Of a stretch of 64,000 nucleotides of DNA, positions 50,306-58,527 are shown in pieces; the first letter of the stretch is position 1; every line of letters begins with the position of its first letter. This stretch comes from an uncultured Flavobacteriales bacterium (lineage in GTDB: Bacteria > Bacteroidota > Bacteroidia > Flavobacteriales_D > Parvicellaceae). A model generated the notes under the pieces. That model saw only the letters and a program-made list of their open reading frames with translations. It did not search any database and was not told the DNA's origin. The stretch is taken from assembly GCA_943788755.1 (NCBI GenBank), contig CALSRM010000003.1:620001-684000 (forward strand). The letters are read 5' to 3'. A program made the translations under genes and the position numbers.

Positions 50306-53300
50306 CCGTAATCACTATAGTTTCAGTCGAACAACCCCCTGAGTTGCAGGCCTCAAAAATCACATTGTATGTTCCAGTTGCAGTATATGTATGGGAAGGA
50401 GGGTTTTGCAAAGTCGAAAAAGTTCCATCATCGAAATTCCATAACCATGAAGTTGCAGGATCGCCAATTGTTGTTACGTCTGTAAATGTAACATCTAATG
50501 GTGCACATCCTGAATTAATATTTGCAGAACCATCAGCTGTTGGAAGAGTTACAGAACAATCTATAATCTCAACATAATCTAATTTTTGATCCGTGTTTGA
50601 ACAGCCCAGTCCTTTTGTCCCGATTAGAATATCATCAATTGCGATAATATTCATATCGGTTGAATTATTCCTAAAGGCGATATATACTGTTTGACCTGCA
50701 TAAGCAGATAAATCGACACTTCTATTAGTAGGGGTTGTCGATTCCGCAGCTGTGGAAAACAATAAGGTACTAAAGTTGCCTACATCTGCAGGTAACGCTC
50801 CGGTAGTAGATAACCTTACTTCATATCCATCAGGCCAACCTGGATCGGAAGCAAATGCTTCCCAATATAGCTTTTGGTCTGCTGGCAAAGGTCCAATTGC
50901 AGGTGTAATCATCCAGTCATCTGCAGTGAAAAATGTTCCAGCAATCCAACTTGAGCTTACTGCTTCAAACTCACCGTTGTCGTCAATATCATATGTTCCA
51001 CCAACCCAATCGCCAATACCATAATTATCTACCCCACCATCTTGATCAACAAGCGTAAAGGTTCCTGGTATTGCGGCTTCAAACTGTTCTAAGAACAATG
51101 TGTCAGCTGCGTATGGAGATTCATCGGTTGTAGTTAATGAGACATAGTAAATTCCGGGCGTAGAGTAGGTATGCGCTTGAGTTGTTGAAGTGCCCGATGA
51201 CATAACTGTACCATCACCAAAGTCCCAAGTATAATCAGACATTCCTAAAGGTGTGCCAGTGAAGGTTATATTTTGAGTATTACAAATTGGGTTCGCTTGA
51301 TCTTTTGTAAAATCAGCATCGGGAGTAGTTTGGAATGGATAAACCAAAGATGTTTGTAAAGTGTCTATTCTACCGCAAGTTAAACTTGTGGCTATTATAT
51401 CAAGATCCACTGGACCTGCTGAAGTGAAATAAGTGTTTACGGTTCTTTCTGCAGAAAATGGTGGAGTAAATGTAAATACTTGACCATCTGAAAATTGATA
51501 TTTAACCGAAGCTAAATCTGAAAAAGGAGTGTAAAAAACAGTATCGGTTATTTCAACATATGTTGTGTCACAAACGGAATTGTAAATTGCTGATTCAATT
51601 TGCGGTAGTGGGTTCCATGGCCCCAAAAGAGGTATTAAAGCAAGGTCAAAGTCTACTGCGTGATCATTTTGATATGATTCAGTTGTTGATGTATTGCTGT
51701 TCCAAACAAAATTTGAATTATCAGTTTCGCCCTCACCGTCATCAGAATGACCTAATAATAACCTATCTGTGTTTTCACCGCCCGGGTATATCAACATTTC
51801 AACATGAAAGAATGCGCTTGGAATGGTTACCGGATTAGTAAAAGGAATCCATATTGTATAATAGCTGGCATCTTGTGGCAACCAATTTGCAGGAGTATAC
51901 ACTCCTGTGCCTCCTAAATACCCACCAGCAGTTGCAGTAGCCAACCAGTCAGGCTCACCAATTTGTGCTCCTGTTGCGTCATCATATATACTTAAGGCAA
52001 ATTGTAAATTAGCATTATCATCAACAAAATTCCCAATTGTAATTCTAACCCCACCAACTACAGTTCCAGCTCCGGCGCTTGGAAATCTTTCCGACATTGC
52101 AACAAAATCATCTGGTGCAGACTGTAAAGTTGTAGATCGAGCTCCTGTCATCCAATTATTTGGAGCTCCAGAAAATGAAAATTGTGAAAGTGTTGATACC
52201 GGAGTATTCCACTGGACATTTAAAGTGTCACAAAAAGATGGTGGATTGATTACTTCTACATAATCTATTTTCGATTCGCTATCATTACCATTTCCACTTG
52301 TTATTTCAAGTGAAACAGAATAAAGACCAGGAATGGTATAAGTAACATCTGTTGGGGGGGTTTGACCAACAAATGTTGCGTCAGCACCCGTACAGCCTGT
52401 ACAGGTTACAGTGCCCGAAGCACCTAAGTCAAATTTCCAAGTCCAAGAATTGATAATAGCCGTTGGAGAAGAAAGGTCGATAAAAGTTGTAACCATTGGA
52501 CCAACACCATAAAGCGGTGTTCCAGTAAATTCTGCAACAGGAGGTTGTGCTCCACATACACCGCCTCCATAGGAGGTCCAACTGGAAAGATATGTGTTTG
52601 TCATGCAATGCATTCTTCTACCCTGTTGGTCTGTAAATTGAGAAGAACAGAAAGAGTAGGACATGTGGTTGTTTACTGGGGCATTGTTCCAAGGGTTACT
52701 GTCGCATCCACCATTAGCGTTTGAACTTGTTGAACAATTATAAGCATAGGTGTCATGTGGATTCGTATCCGAGCACCAATCACCTTCACGATCACCTTCA
52801 TCAGTGTAGGGGCCACCATTGATTGTTGGCGCACCTGAAGTATTGGAAGACCCGTTAGCATTTCTTACTTTTTCATAACAACTTGAACACTCACCTCTTT
52901 CATCAACTCCAGAAAATGTGTGCTCTAAACCAAAAGTGTGCCCCATTTCATGGGCTAAAGTATGTGTGCCCACATTACAATTTCCTTTATTCATAACGAT
53001 TCCGCTTGAAGTACTACTTGTTCCTCCCATAGGGTCATAAGGGAATCGGGCATATCCTCCAGCACCCATAGATCCCACAACATATATATTGATTAATTGC
53101 GCAGGATTTGTAATATGCGCCATTTTTAGCTGTACCTCTTCGGTGTCTTCATTGTGGTTATAATTCACATCATCTACCACAAAGTTGGTGGGATCTGAAC
53201 AAAAAATCATGTTGTATGGTGCATAATCACTATTCAATTCCGTCATCAAATCATCAATTCTTGTTTGATCGATATTAGAAGATGCTCCTCCTGAACTTGT

Positions 53301-53813
53301 TTGCAGGACGTGCCATATAACTTGAAAATATTTTGTTGGAGCCGCGGCAGCATCCCTGTTTGAAGCATTATCACAAGGAACAGAATAACCACAACCAGCA
53401 TCTTTTGTTCCGCCAGTTACATAAGGTCTTGGAGTAAAACAAATTGAAGAGATCTCTGTATTGTCCGGGACTGTAAAATCTACCTCAAACCCATCTACAG
53501 AAAGTAGTTTTCCGTTTTCAGATAATGGTAAATTACGCGGGTCACAATGTCCATTTGCATGATCACATAGCTGATGAGAGTTAGTAGTTTTATCGCTACT
53601 CTTCACAAGCTTCATATTCGCAATAACGTTATTTATAGGTAAGTTTTGTTTTACTATTTTCGGCCTTTTCTTAGTCGCCAGAGATTGTTCCTGCAAGCCG
53701 CTATTAGAGATGCTCTTGATTTCTTTTTTAACTAAAGAAGTTGATTGTGTTTGACTAAACCCGCTAATAATTAAACCGGTCGAAAAGAATACTGAAAGGA
53801 TTAAATTTTTCAT
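47460..53813 (-). CDS. Giant secreted M43 metalloprotease with PKD domains and repeat array
   Basis: 2117 residues up to a frameshift stop. Signal peptide (1-20) and propeptide come first. An M43 (cytophagalysin/pappalysin) protease follows with HEMGHTFGLEH at about 288 (HExxHxxGxxH) and a Met-turn HMSYSFC. Then come a PKD domain (about 430), a jelly-roll region, a second PKD (about 855, YTWDFGDGT), a cleaved-adhesin/choice-of-anchor J domain (about 910-1060), and a third PKD (WLWNFDDGTF). Twelve Thr/Ser-rich repeats extend from about 1170 to the end. The last repeat breaks at GTYTV. Its sorting domain lies in the next frame (45909-47444). A surface-anchored protease/adhesin is likely. Confidence 0.88.
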   Translation of the reverse strand: MKNLILSVFFSTGLIISGFSQTQSTSLVKKEIKSISNSGLQEQSLATKKRPKIVKQNLPINNVIANMKLVKSSDKTTNSHQLCDHANGHCDPRNLPLSENGKLLSVDGFEVDFTVPDNTEISSICFTPRPYVTGGTKDAGCGYSVPCDNASNRDAAAAPTKYFQVIWHVLQTSSGGASSNIDQTRIDDLMTELNSDYAPYNMIFCSDPTNFVVDDVNYNHNEDTEEVQLKMAHITNPAQLINIYVVGSMGAGGYARFPYDPMGGTSSTSSGIVMNKGNCNVGTHTLAHEMGHTFGLEHTFSGVDERGECSSCYEKVRNANGSSNTSGAPTINGGPYTDEGDREGDWCSDTNPHDTYAYNCSTSSNANGGCDSNPWNNAPVNNHMSYSFCSSQFTDQQGRRMHCMTNTYLSSWTSYGGGVCGAQPPVAEFTGTPLYGVGPMVTTFIDLSSPTAIINSWTWKFDLGASGTVTCTGCTGADATFVGQTPPTDVTYTIPGLYSVSLEITSGNGNDSESKIDYVEVINPPSFCDTLNVQWNTPVSTLSQFSFSGAPNNWMTGARSTTLQSAPDDFVAMSERFPSAGAGTVVGGVRITIGNFVDDNANLQFALSIYDDATGAQIGEPDWLATATAGGYLGGTGVYTPANWLPQDASYYTIWIPFTNPVTIPSAFFHVEMLIYPGGENTDRLLLGHSDDGEGETDNSNFVWNSNTSTTESYQNDHAVDFDLALIPLLGPWNPLPQIESAIYNSVCDTTYVEITDTVFYTPFSDLASVKYQFSDGQVFTFTPPFSAERTVNTYFTSAGPVDLDIIATSLTCGRIDTLQTSLVYPFQTTPDADFTKDQANPICNTQNITFTGTPLGMSDYTWDFGDGTVMSSGTSTTQAHTYSTPGIYYVSLTTTDESPYAADTLFLEQFEAAIPGTFTLVDQDGGVDNYGIGDWVGGTYDIDDNGEFEAVSSSWIAGTFFTADDWMITPAIGPLPADQKLYWEAFASDPGWPDGYEVRLSTTGALPADVGNFSTLLFSTAAESTTPTNRSVDLSAYAGQTVYIAFRNNSTDMNIIAIDDILIGTKGLGCSNTDQKLDYVEIIDCSVTLPTADGSANINSGCAPLDVTFTDVTTIGDPATSWLWNFDDGTFSTLQNPPSHTYTATGTYNVIFEACNSGGCSTETIVITVDGIAEDPTYTYNSTIQCQGGTDMEAIITGVLGGGFTSVPAAGISLNATTGFIDVSASTPNTYDVTYTTPGVCANTLIISVTINADQDASFNYVSASYCVGGIDPTPTITGTAGGTFTSPLGLSLNPGGLIDLSASDPGSYFVTYTTAGPCSATSNQAITIVADEDATYTYSSTSECQSGTDMTAAITGTPGGTFTATPAGLSLNSSTGSIDVSTSMANTYDVTYTTPGACSATRIISVTINADEDASFTLSSANECQSGTDAIATITGTAGGAFTSTPAGLTINAGTGLIDVSASTANSYTVTYTTTGACFANSNQAITIVADEDPTYSYSSTSECQSGTDMTATITGTAGGAFTATPAGLTINAGTGLIDVSASTANSYTVTYTTPGTCSASLIIPVTINADEDATFSYLSGTFCVTGADPLATIAGTTGGSFTATGGLTINGATGLIDLGVSGIGSYTVTYATGGVCPASSDFAVNITLAPDATFSYAGSPYCENGGTASVTFDAGASGGTFTASPAGLSINSGSGEIDLNTSTPNTYTVSNDIAASGGCAAANTSTSITIDPAEDATYIFSSTEECQGGTDITASITGTGGGTFTAAPSGLTINAITGEIDVSASVPGVFTVTYTTPGTCSDFLDLVVTISLDEDATYSYNSTTECQNGTDMAAVITGTGGGTFTATPAGLSINATTGEIDVSASTADTYDVTYTTPGICSVSSIISVTISGDDDPSFSYSAGTFCLTAIDPEATITGTGGGTFTATGGLTINGTTGEIDLDVPGIGSYTVTYVTGGVCSTSSDAAINITTSPDATFSYIGTTYCENGGTAVVTFGGGASSGVFSILPAGSGLNSSTGEIDLSLLPPGGYTVSNDIAASGGCAAANATAPITITALDDAGISYSSTGYCQLDADPIPTINTGGGVFTSTPAGLTLDGATGEIDVSVSATGTYTV

Positions 53814-54104
53814 TTTTATACAATTGATTTGAGTTTAAATATGACGAAAATTTCATATGAAAAGATGCTTTGCATGAAGAACATCAATTTCTGTTGTCGA
53901 AATATCAGAGCAGAAAGTTAAACAATAATAATCAATACTCGATTTAAAAGTAAAACAAGTTAACTAATTATCATCATTTTTATTTTAGGAAGTTGTCTAC
54001 AACTAAAAAGAATAGATCGTGCATGTCGTTATCCGTTTATTTGGGAACTAGGAAAAGCTTGTTCCTGAGCGTAATTTTCCATCTAATAATAACGGGTAAG
54101 TTTA
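53814..54104. other. Intergenic stretch between two T9SS genes
   Basis: 291 bases, AT-rich. It carries an isolated GTTAAACAA half-site at 53918 without a second arm, and a short GGAAC/GTTCC inverted repeat near 54045. I see no gene and no convincing promoter or terminator. Confidence 0.4.
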
Positions 54105-56426
54105 TTATTGAACAATAAACTTATTCCAGTTTCCCTTAGAATTTACAATAATATATGTTCCTGGGGGAATTTTTTTAGTTAAAAAAGAAGCTTCAGGCTT
54201 GTCCGTTTCATACACTAACTCTCCGAGAATATTGTAAACCTTAAACATAGCATCATTTGACAAATGCAAAATGTCAGTCACTGGGTTCGGGTAAATACTT
54301 AACTTCTGATAATTTGATTCAACGATGTTGATTGTCGATAAATCTAAATTATGCGCATACAAGCCAGTACCTGTTCCAACCAATAGGTCGTCATAAAAAA
54401 GCACATTAATGTTTGTTCCAACAGGATAATTATAAGCCACATTCCAAGGATTAGAAAAGTCTAAAGGAATGGTGTGTATCTGCTCATTTATTGCCATAAA
54501 AATATAACCTTCTCCAAGCGTGATTGCACTACCATACCCTCCTGCCCACGGTCCAAAATAGGAACTCCAAACACCTCCTGCTAATTCTTTAATCTGAACA
54601 TTGTTAACTGGTAATAGACCAGGATCTGTGTTCAAGAAAACAAGTGTATCTCGGGTATTATTGATTTGAATGTCTACTACGCCATCGGTTGCTCCATATG
54701 ACCCGTCTCTTGCAAGAGACCAAACACCGGTAATTAATTCAGCTCGAAACAAACCATATGCTCCTGAGGTAATAGGGTCTGATTCTAAACCGATGTAAGC
54801 TACAACATTGCCGTTTTCCAATGCAAACTCAACATCAAGAACATTAACATCTTGGCCATTCACACTTGAGATTAAAAGTAATTGGTTCCATGATGCACCT
54901 GCATCTAAACTATAAAAACAACCACCTCTATCTCCGAATTTACCGGTAAATCCAGCTACTACAACAGAAGAATTATCCGGAGAAACTTCTATTGAAGTAC
55001 AATGAGAGTTTATTGAATTAAAATTGTAAGGAGCATTTTCCGGAGAAAATGCTTGGCTCCACAGAGCTCCAGAATTAGATGTCTTATAAATTCTTTGATT
55101 ACCTGCATAAATTACATTATCATCATTTGGATCCATACCGATAGCTTCATAAGGCGCACCATCACCTGTTGGAAAAATAGTTGAGCTCCATGTCTCGGAA
55201 GCAGTGTTATAATCCATCACACTTCTAATTCCAGATTTAGAAGCAACCCAACCTTTTGTAAATCCAGCATTCATGTCAATGTCATTTACTTGAACTGCCT
55301 CTAAGCCTGTATTCCATCCAAAAATTGAATCCGATTGGGAAGTTGAATATCCCATACCAATATTGGTAGAATGATATTTTAAATCATTGATGATGGGATC
55401 AGCTTTTGTAACACCATCATTAGCTCGATTATAGTTCCCTATGTACATGCTGCCTGGATTAACCCAGTCACTCATAAAACTGGTGTCTTTTAAAACAGCG
55501 TTGCCTATAAAAAGATTTCTTTCTGTGGCAAGGTCGTCAATGATTAGGTTGCTGCCAACAACTCCCCCAACGAGGCCAGGAGTATTAATAGGTTCATAAT
55601 CCCAAGAAGCGCCGTTGGAATTACTCCAGGCAATATGTCGATTTGTAGCAGTTGGGTTCCCAAGCGGCGGCTGTCCTGCAACATACCAAGTGCCATTGTC
55701 TGCAAATCCATATGTTTGCCATTCTATATTAGTTACAGACGGAGCTGGGATAAAAAAAGACAGTATGGGAGTAGAATTAGTCATTAAGTGTATAGGGTCG
55801 TCAAAGGACAACATGTGTGGACTAGCACCTCTTTCAAAAATGCATAATACATTATTAGAAGAGTTTACAAGCATTTGAGGAGGGTCAAAGTATGTCTTTA
55901 GCATAGACAATCCGTTGGTTGACGTATAACTGCCAACTGAACTAATAGCGCCAAATTCAAGTGTATCATCACCACTTGGTAAAGGGTTGTTTTTTAACAA
56001 AAACATTGTATCCCCTACAATTAAAAATTCCTTAACCATGCTATCCACTGCTACTGCAGATGATGAGGTGAAATCTGTTTGATAAACATAGCTTTGGTGT
56101 AGAAAAAATATAGAATTACTTGTTTCATGAATTTCAATATTTCCAATACCCCCGCCATAACCATTGTCAGCATCTGCGCTTGGAAGTGGTGTCCAATCAA
56201 AATTTGTTAAAGGTCCGGTCCCTGGCCTGTAGGCTTTAGAAAAGAAAATGGAGTTAGGACTTTCGGTGCTAACAACAACATAAACAGAGTCTGTATCAAA
56301 AGACCAAGTTTCTATATCGCCAACTGTGCCACCGTAAACTTCTTGTGCAACAGGTGCTGTTAAAGTTTGGGAGTTAATTTGAAATGAAGCAAAAAAACAA
56401 ATAGATAGGGTAGATAAGGTTTTCAT
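54105..56426 (-). CDS. T9SS-sorted beta-propeller exoprotein
   Basis: 773 residues. Signal peptide (about 1-19), then a long region of propeller-like repeats of sialidase/VPS10 type (HIAWSNSNGASWDYEP, IYKTSNSGALWSQAF, GGCFYSLDAGASWNQ; the S/T-x-x-G-x-x-W Asp-box pattern recurs). The C-terminus is a T9SS type A sorting domain: LSIYPNPVTDILHLS, VYNILGELVYE, IPPGTYIIV. Secreted and probably attached to the surface or released; no catalytic residues recognised. Single gene, separated from the giant protein by 291 bases. Confidence 0.87.
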   Translation of the reverse strand: MKTLSTLSICFFASFQINSQTLTAPVAQEVYGGTVGDIETWSFDTDSVYVVVSTESPNSIFFSKAYRPGTGPLTNFDWTPLPSADADNGYGGGIGNIEIHETSNSIFFLHQSYVYQTDFTSSSAVAVDSMVKEFLIVGDTMFLLKNNPLPSGDDTLEFGAISSVGSYTSTNGLSMLKTYFDPPQMLVNSSNNVLCIFERGASPHMLSFDDPIHLMTNSTPILSFFIPAPSVTNIEWQTYGFADNGTWYVAGQPPLGNPTATNRHIAWSNSNGASWDYEPINTPGLVGGVVGSNLIIDDLATERNLFIGNAVLKDTSFMSDWVNPGSMYIGNYNRANDGVTKADPIINDLKYHSTNIGMGYSTSQSDSIFGWNTGLEAVQVNDIDMNAGFTKGWVASKSGIRSVMDYNTASETWSSTIFPTGDGAPYEAIGMDPNDDNVIYAGNQRIYKTSNSGALWSQAFSPENAPYNFNSINSHCTSIEVSPDNSSVVVAGFTGKFGDRGGCFYSLDAGASWNQLLLISSVNGQDVNVLDVEFALENGNVVAYIGLESDPITSGAYGLFRAELITGVWSLARDGSYGATDGVVDIQINNTRDTLVFLNTDPGLLPVNNVQIKELAGGVWSSYFGPWAGGYGSAITLGEGYIFMAINEQIHTIPLDFSNPWNVAYNYPVGTNINVLFYDDLLVGTGTGLYAHNLDLSTINIVESNYQKLSIYPNPVTDILHLSNDAMFKVYNILGELVYETDKPEASFLTKKIPPGTYIIVNSKGNWNKFIVQ

Positions 56427-56541
56427 AATTTTTATTTTGTACAGCTACAATATATAATAAATTAGGGTAAAAAACAAAGTTAATTTATGATAAAAACTTG
56501 ATGCCATGAAACAAATTAATGAGGTTTGAGTAGAATGATGT

Positions 56542-57192
56542 ATGAAATACAGCGTTTTTCTTTTCATCATTGTAACCACATCTATAAGTGTTGCCCAGGA
56601 TTACTACTCAACAAGTTCAAAAGAGTTTTTCGAGACAAGCATCGCAAATGATACAGCTAAATTAGAGTCCTTAAATTTAGAATTACTCCAGGCTGCAATA
56701 TTTCATGCAACGAATTTGGAACGATCAAAAAAAAGACAGTTTAAATACGGTAAAAACCTCGAAAAAGGCGCTTCTTTTCATTCGACAGAAATGGAAGTAA
56801 AAGGTTTTTTTAGTCATACAAACAGAAAGAACAAAAAGTATAAAACACCCTTTCATAGAGCGAAAAAGTTTAACGCCAAGTATGCAGTGATAGGAGAAAA
56901 TATCCTAGAAGAAATTGCTCTTGACTATAAAAACAATAGCGTCTATGATTCGAAGCTGGAAAATGGAATTTATGTTTTTTCCCACCACAATAATGGAAAA
57001 AGAATTAGAGAACTAACGTATAAAGAAATTGCAAATAAGATAGTTGATTCTTGGATGCACTCTCCAGGCCATAAAGCAAATATTTTAAGTAAAAATTACA
57101 CATATTTAGGAGTTGGTGTAGCGATAAAGAAAAGTCCTTATGGAGCAGATGATTTGCCAACTGTATTTGCTACACAGCTTTTTGGTGGGTAA
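56542..57192 (+). CDS. CAP-domain secreted protein
   Basis: 216 residues with a signal peptide (about 1-18). The CAP/SCP fold is clear: HATNLERSKKRQFKYGKNLE, ASFHSTEMEVKGFFSHTNRK, IGENIL, and the C-terminal VDSWMHSPGHKANILSKNY with LGVGVA. The His and Glu residues of the CAP cavity are kept. Role in Bacteroidota unknown; such proteins may bind lipids or act on the envelope. It stops 4 bases before the stop of the convergent acyltransferase. Confidence 0.9.
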   Translation: MKYSVFLFIIVTTSISVAQDYYSTSSKEFFETSIANDTAKLESLNLELLQAAIFHATNLERSKKRQFKYGKNLEKGASFHSTEMEVKGFFSHTNRKNKKYKTPFHRAKKFNAKYAVIGENILEEIALDYKNNSVYDSKLENGIYVFSHHNNGKRIRELTYKEIANKIVDSWMHSPGHKANILSKNYTYLGVGVAIKKSPYGADDLPTVFATQLFGG

Positions 57193-57196
57193 GCTG

Positions 57197-58525
57197 CTAT
57201 TGGTATATTTTTGTTAAAACGTTTTCAATAGCTGAATACGCTGCTTTTAGTTTTAAGAACCTTTTATCTCTATTTTTAGCAAGCTTATTGTATTTTAATT
57301 TCCCTTTTGTTTTAAGAGTAATTATCCAATAGTGATAACTGAACACCGCCGAAACCATTAACGAACCAAAGTAGTACAACCAGATATAGTGGTCTGTAAA
57401 AATTGCTACAAGCATCATTTGCACACCCCAAAACATCCAAAATAGAATAACTCCCATTGCCATCTTGATGGAGCTATGAAAATGAATGTCCTTTACTTTT
57501 TTCTCGACAAACAAAGCAGGCAATTTATAAGGAAGGTAATTATTAATTACGCCATAAAGGTGCAACGGAAACCCTATAATCAGAATTAATATTGGCAGAA
57601 CGGCATTATGTTTTTCTTTTCGGAATAACCAGGATTTTAATTCTAGGACTTTCAGCAAAGAGGTAAGTTGTTCTGAACTTTCTTTCCATTCGTTGGCTTC
57701 ATTTGGATTTTTTTTGATCCAATTTTCGGCTTTTGCAATAAATCCTTTTTGACAATTAAATTCGTCAATTATTTTATTCCCTTTAATTTTTTCATATTGG
57801 TTTATTTCATCGTCAAAATCAAATAGGGCCGCATGAATTGTATCATAATATTCAGCATTTTGAATATCAACCATTAAGTTGCTCATTCTGCTACTTAATT
57901 CAGCTTTCATTGTGTTTAATGTCGATCCATCATCTTTCTCATAGGCTTCGAGGTAATCATTTATTTTCATCGGCTTGCCGAAATTGATTAGCATTTTCGC
58001 TCCCATGTTTACGGTGTCGCTATAATACAATCCTACAGGTATAATATTTACATCATCCTCTTTGTATTTAGCGGCGACGCCTAAGCCAATTCGAAAAACT
58101 CCTTTTTGCAACGGCCTCAATTTTTTTTGCTTACCTTGATTACCTTCGGCAAAGATTAATATTGGTTTATTTGCGTGCAGCAAATCAAAACATTTATCAA
58201 AAACAGCCTCATTTTTCTTTACTGTGTTTCCTCCATCTCTTTGCCTATAAATAGGCATCATATTTATAGACCACAGAAGTCTCGCCATGGCTGGTTTTTT
58301 AAATATATCGGCCCTAACCATATAATAAAGCGGTTTATTAAGCTTTATTCCGATAACAACCGGATCCATAAAAGCATTTTGGTGATTAGCTGCAAAAAGA
58401 ATGGGTTTGTCTTTTGGGATATTTTCTATTCCAATAGCTTGGTGTTTTTTGTAAAATGTTCGCGCTCCTATGGTTACTAAAGAATATCCAAAAAAATACA
58501 GAGGTGTCCAATCTTTAATCCGCAT
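57197..58525 (-). CDS. Lysophospholipid/glycerol-3-phosphate acyltransferase family protein
   Basis: 442 residues. The N-terminal ~240 residues carry the PlsC-like acyltransferase domain with ILFAANHQNAFMDPVV (catalytic His and Asp, one residue further apart than in the usual HX4D), MARLLWSINMMPIYR, and FAEGNQGKQKKLRPLQKG. The C-terminal third holds three to four hydrophobic segments and is membrane-embedded. It likely acylates a glycerolipid at the inner membrane. It follows pheT by 2 bases, so the two are probably cotranscribed. Confidence 0.88.
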   Translation of the reverse strand: MRIKDWTPLYFFGYSLVTIGARTFYKKHQAIGIENIPKDKPILFAANHQNAFMDPVVIGIKLNKPLYYMVRADIFKKPAMARLLWSINMMPIYRQRDGGNTVKKNEAVFDKCFDLLHANKPILIFAEGNQGKQKKLRPLQKGVFRIGLGVAAKYKEDDVNIIPVGLYYSDTVNMGAKMLINFGKPMKINDYLEAYEKDDGSTLNTMKAELSSRMSNLMVDIQNAEYYDTIHAALFDFDDEINQYEKIKGNKIIDEFNCQKGFIAKAENWIKKNPNEANEWKESSEQLTSLLKVLELKSWLFRKEKHNAVLPILILIIGFPLHLYGVINNYLPYKLPALFVEKKVKDIHFHSSIKMAMGVILFWMFWGVQMMLVAIFTDHYIWLYYFGSLMVSAVFSYHYWIITLKTKGKLKYNKLAKNRDKRFLKLKAAYSAIENVLTKIYQ

Positions 58526-58527
58526 GT

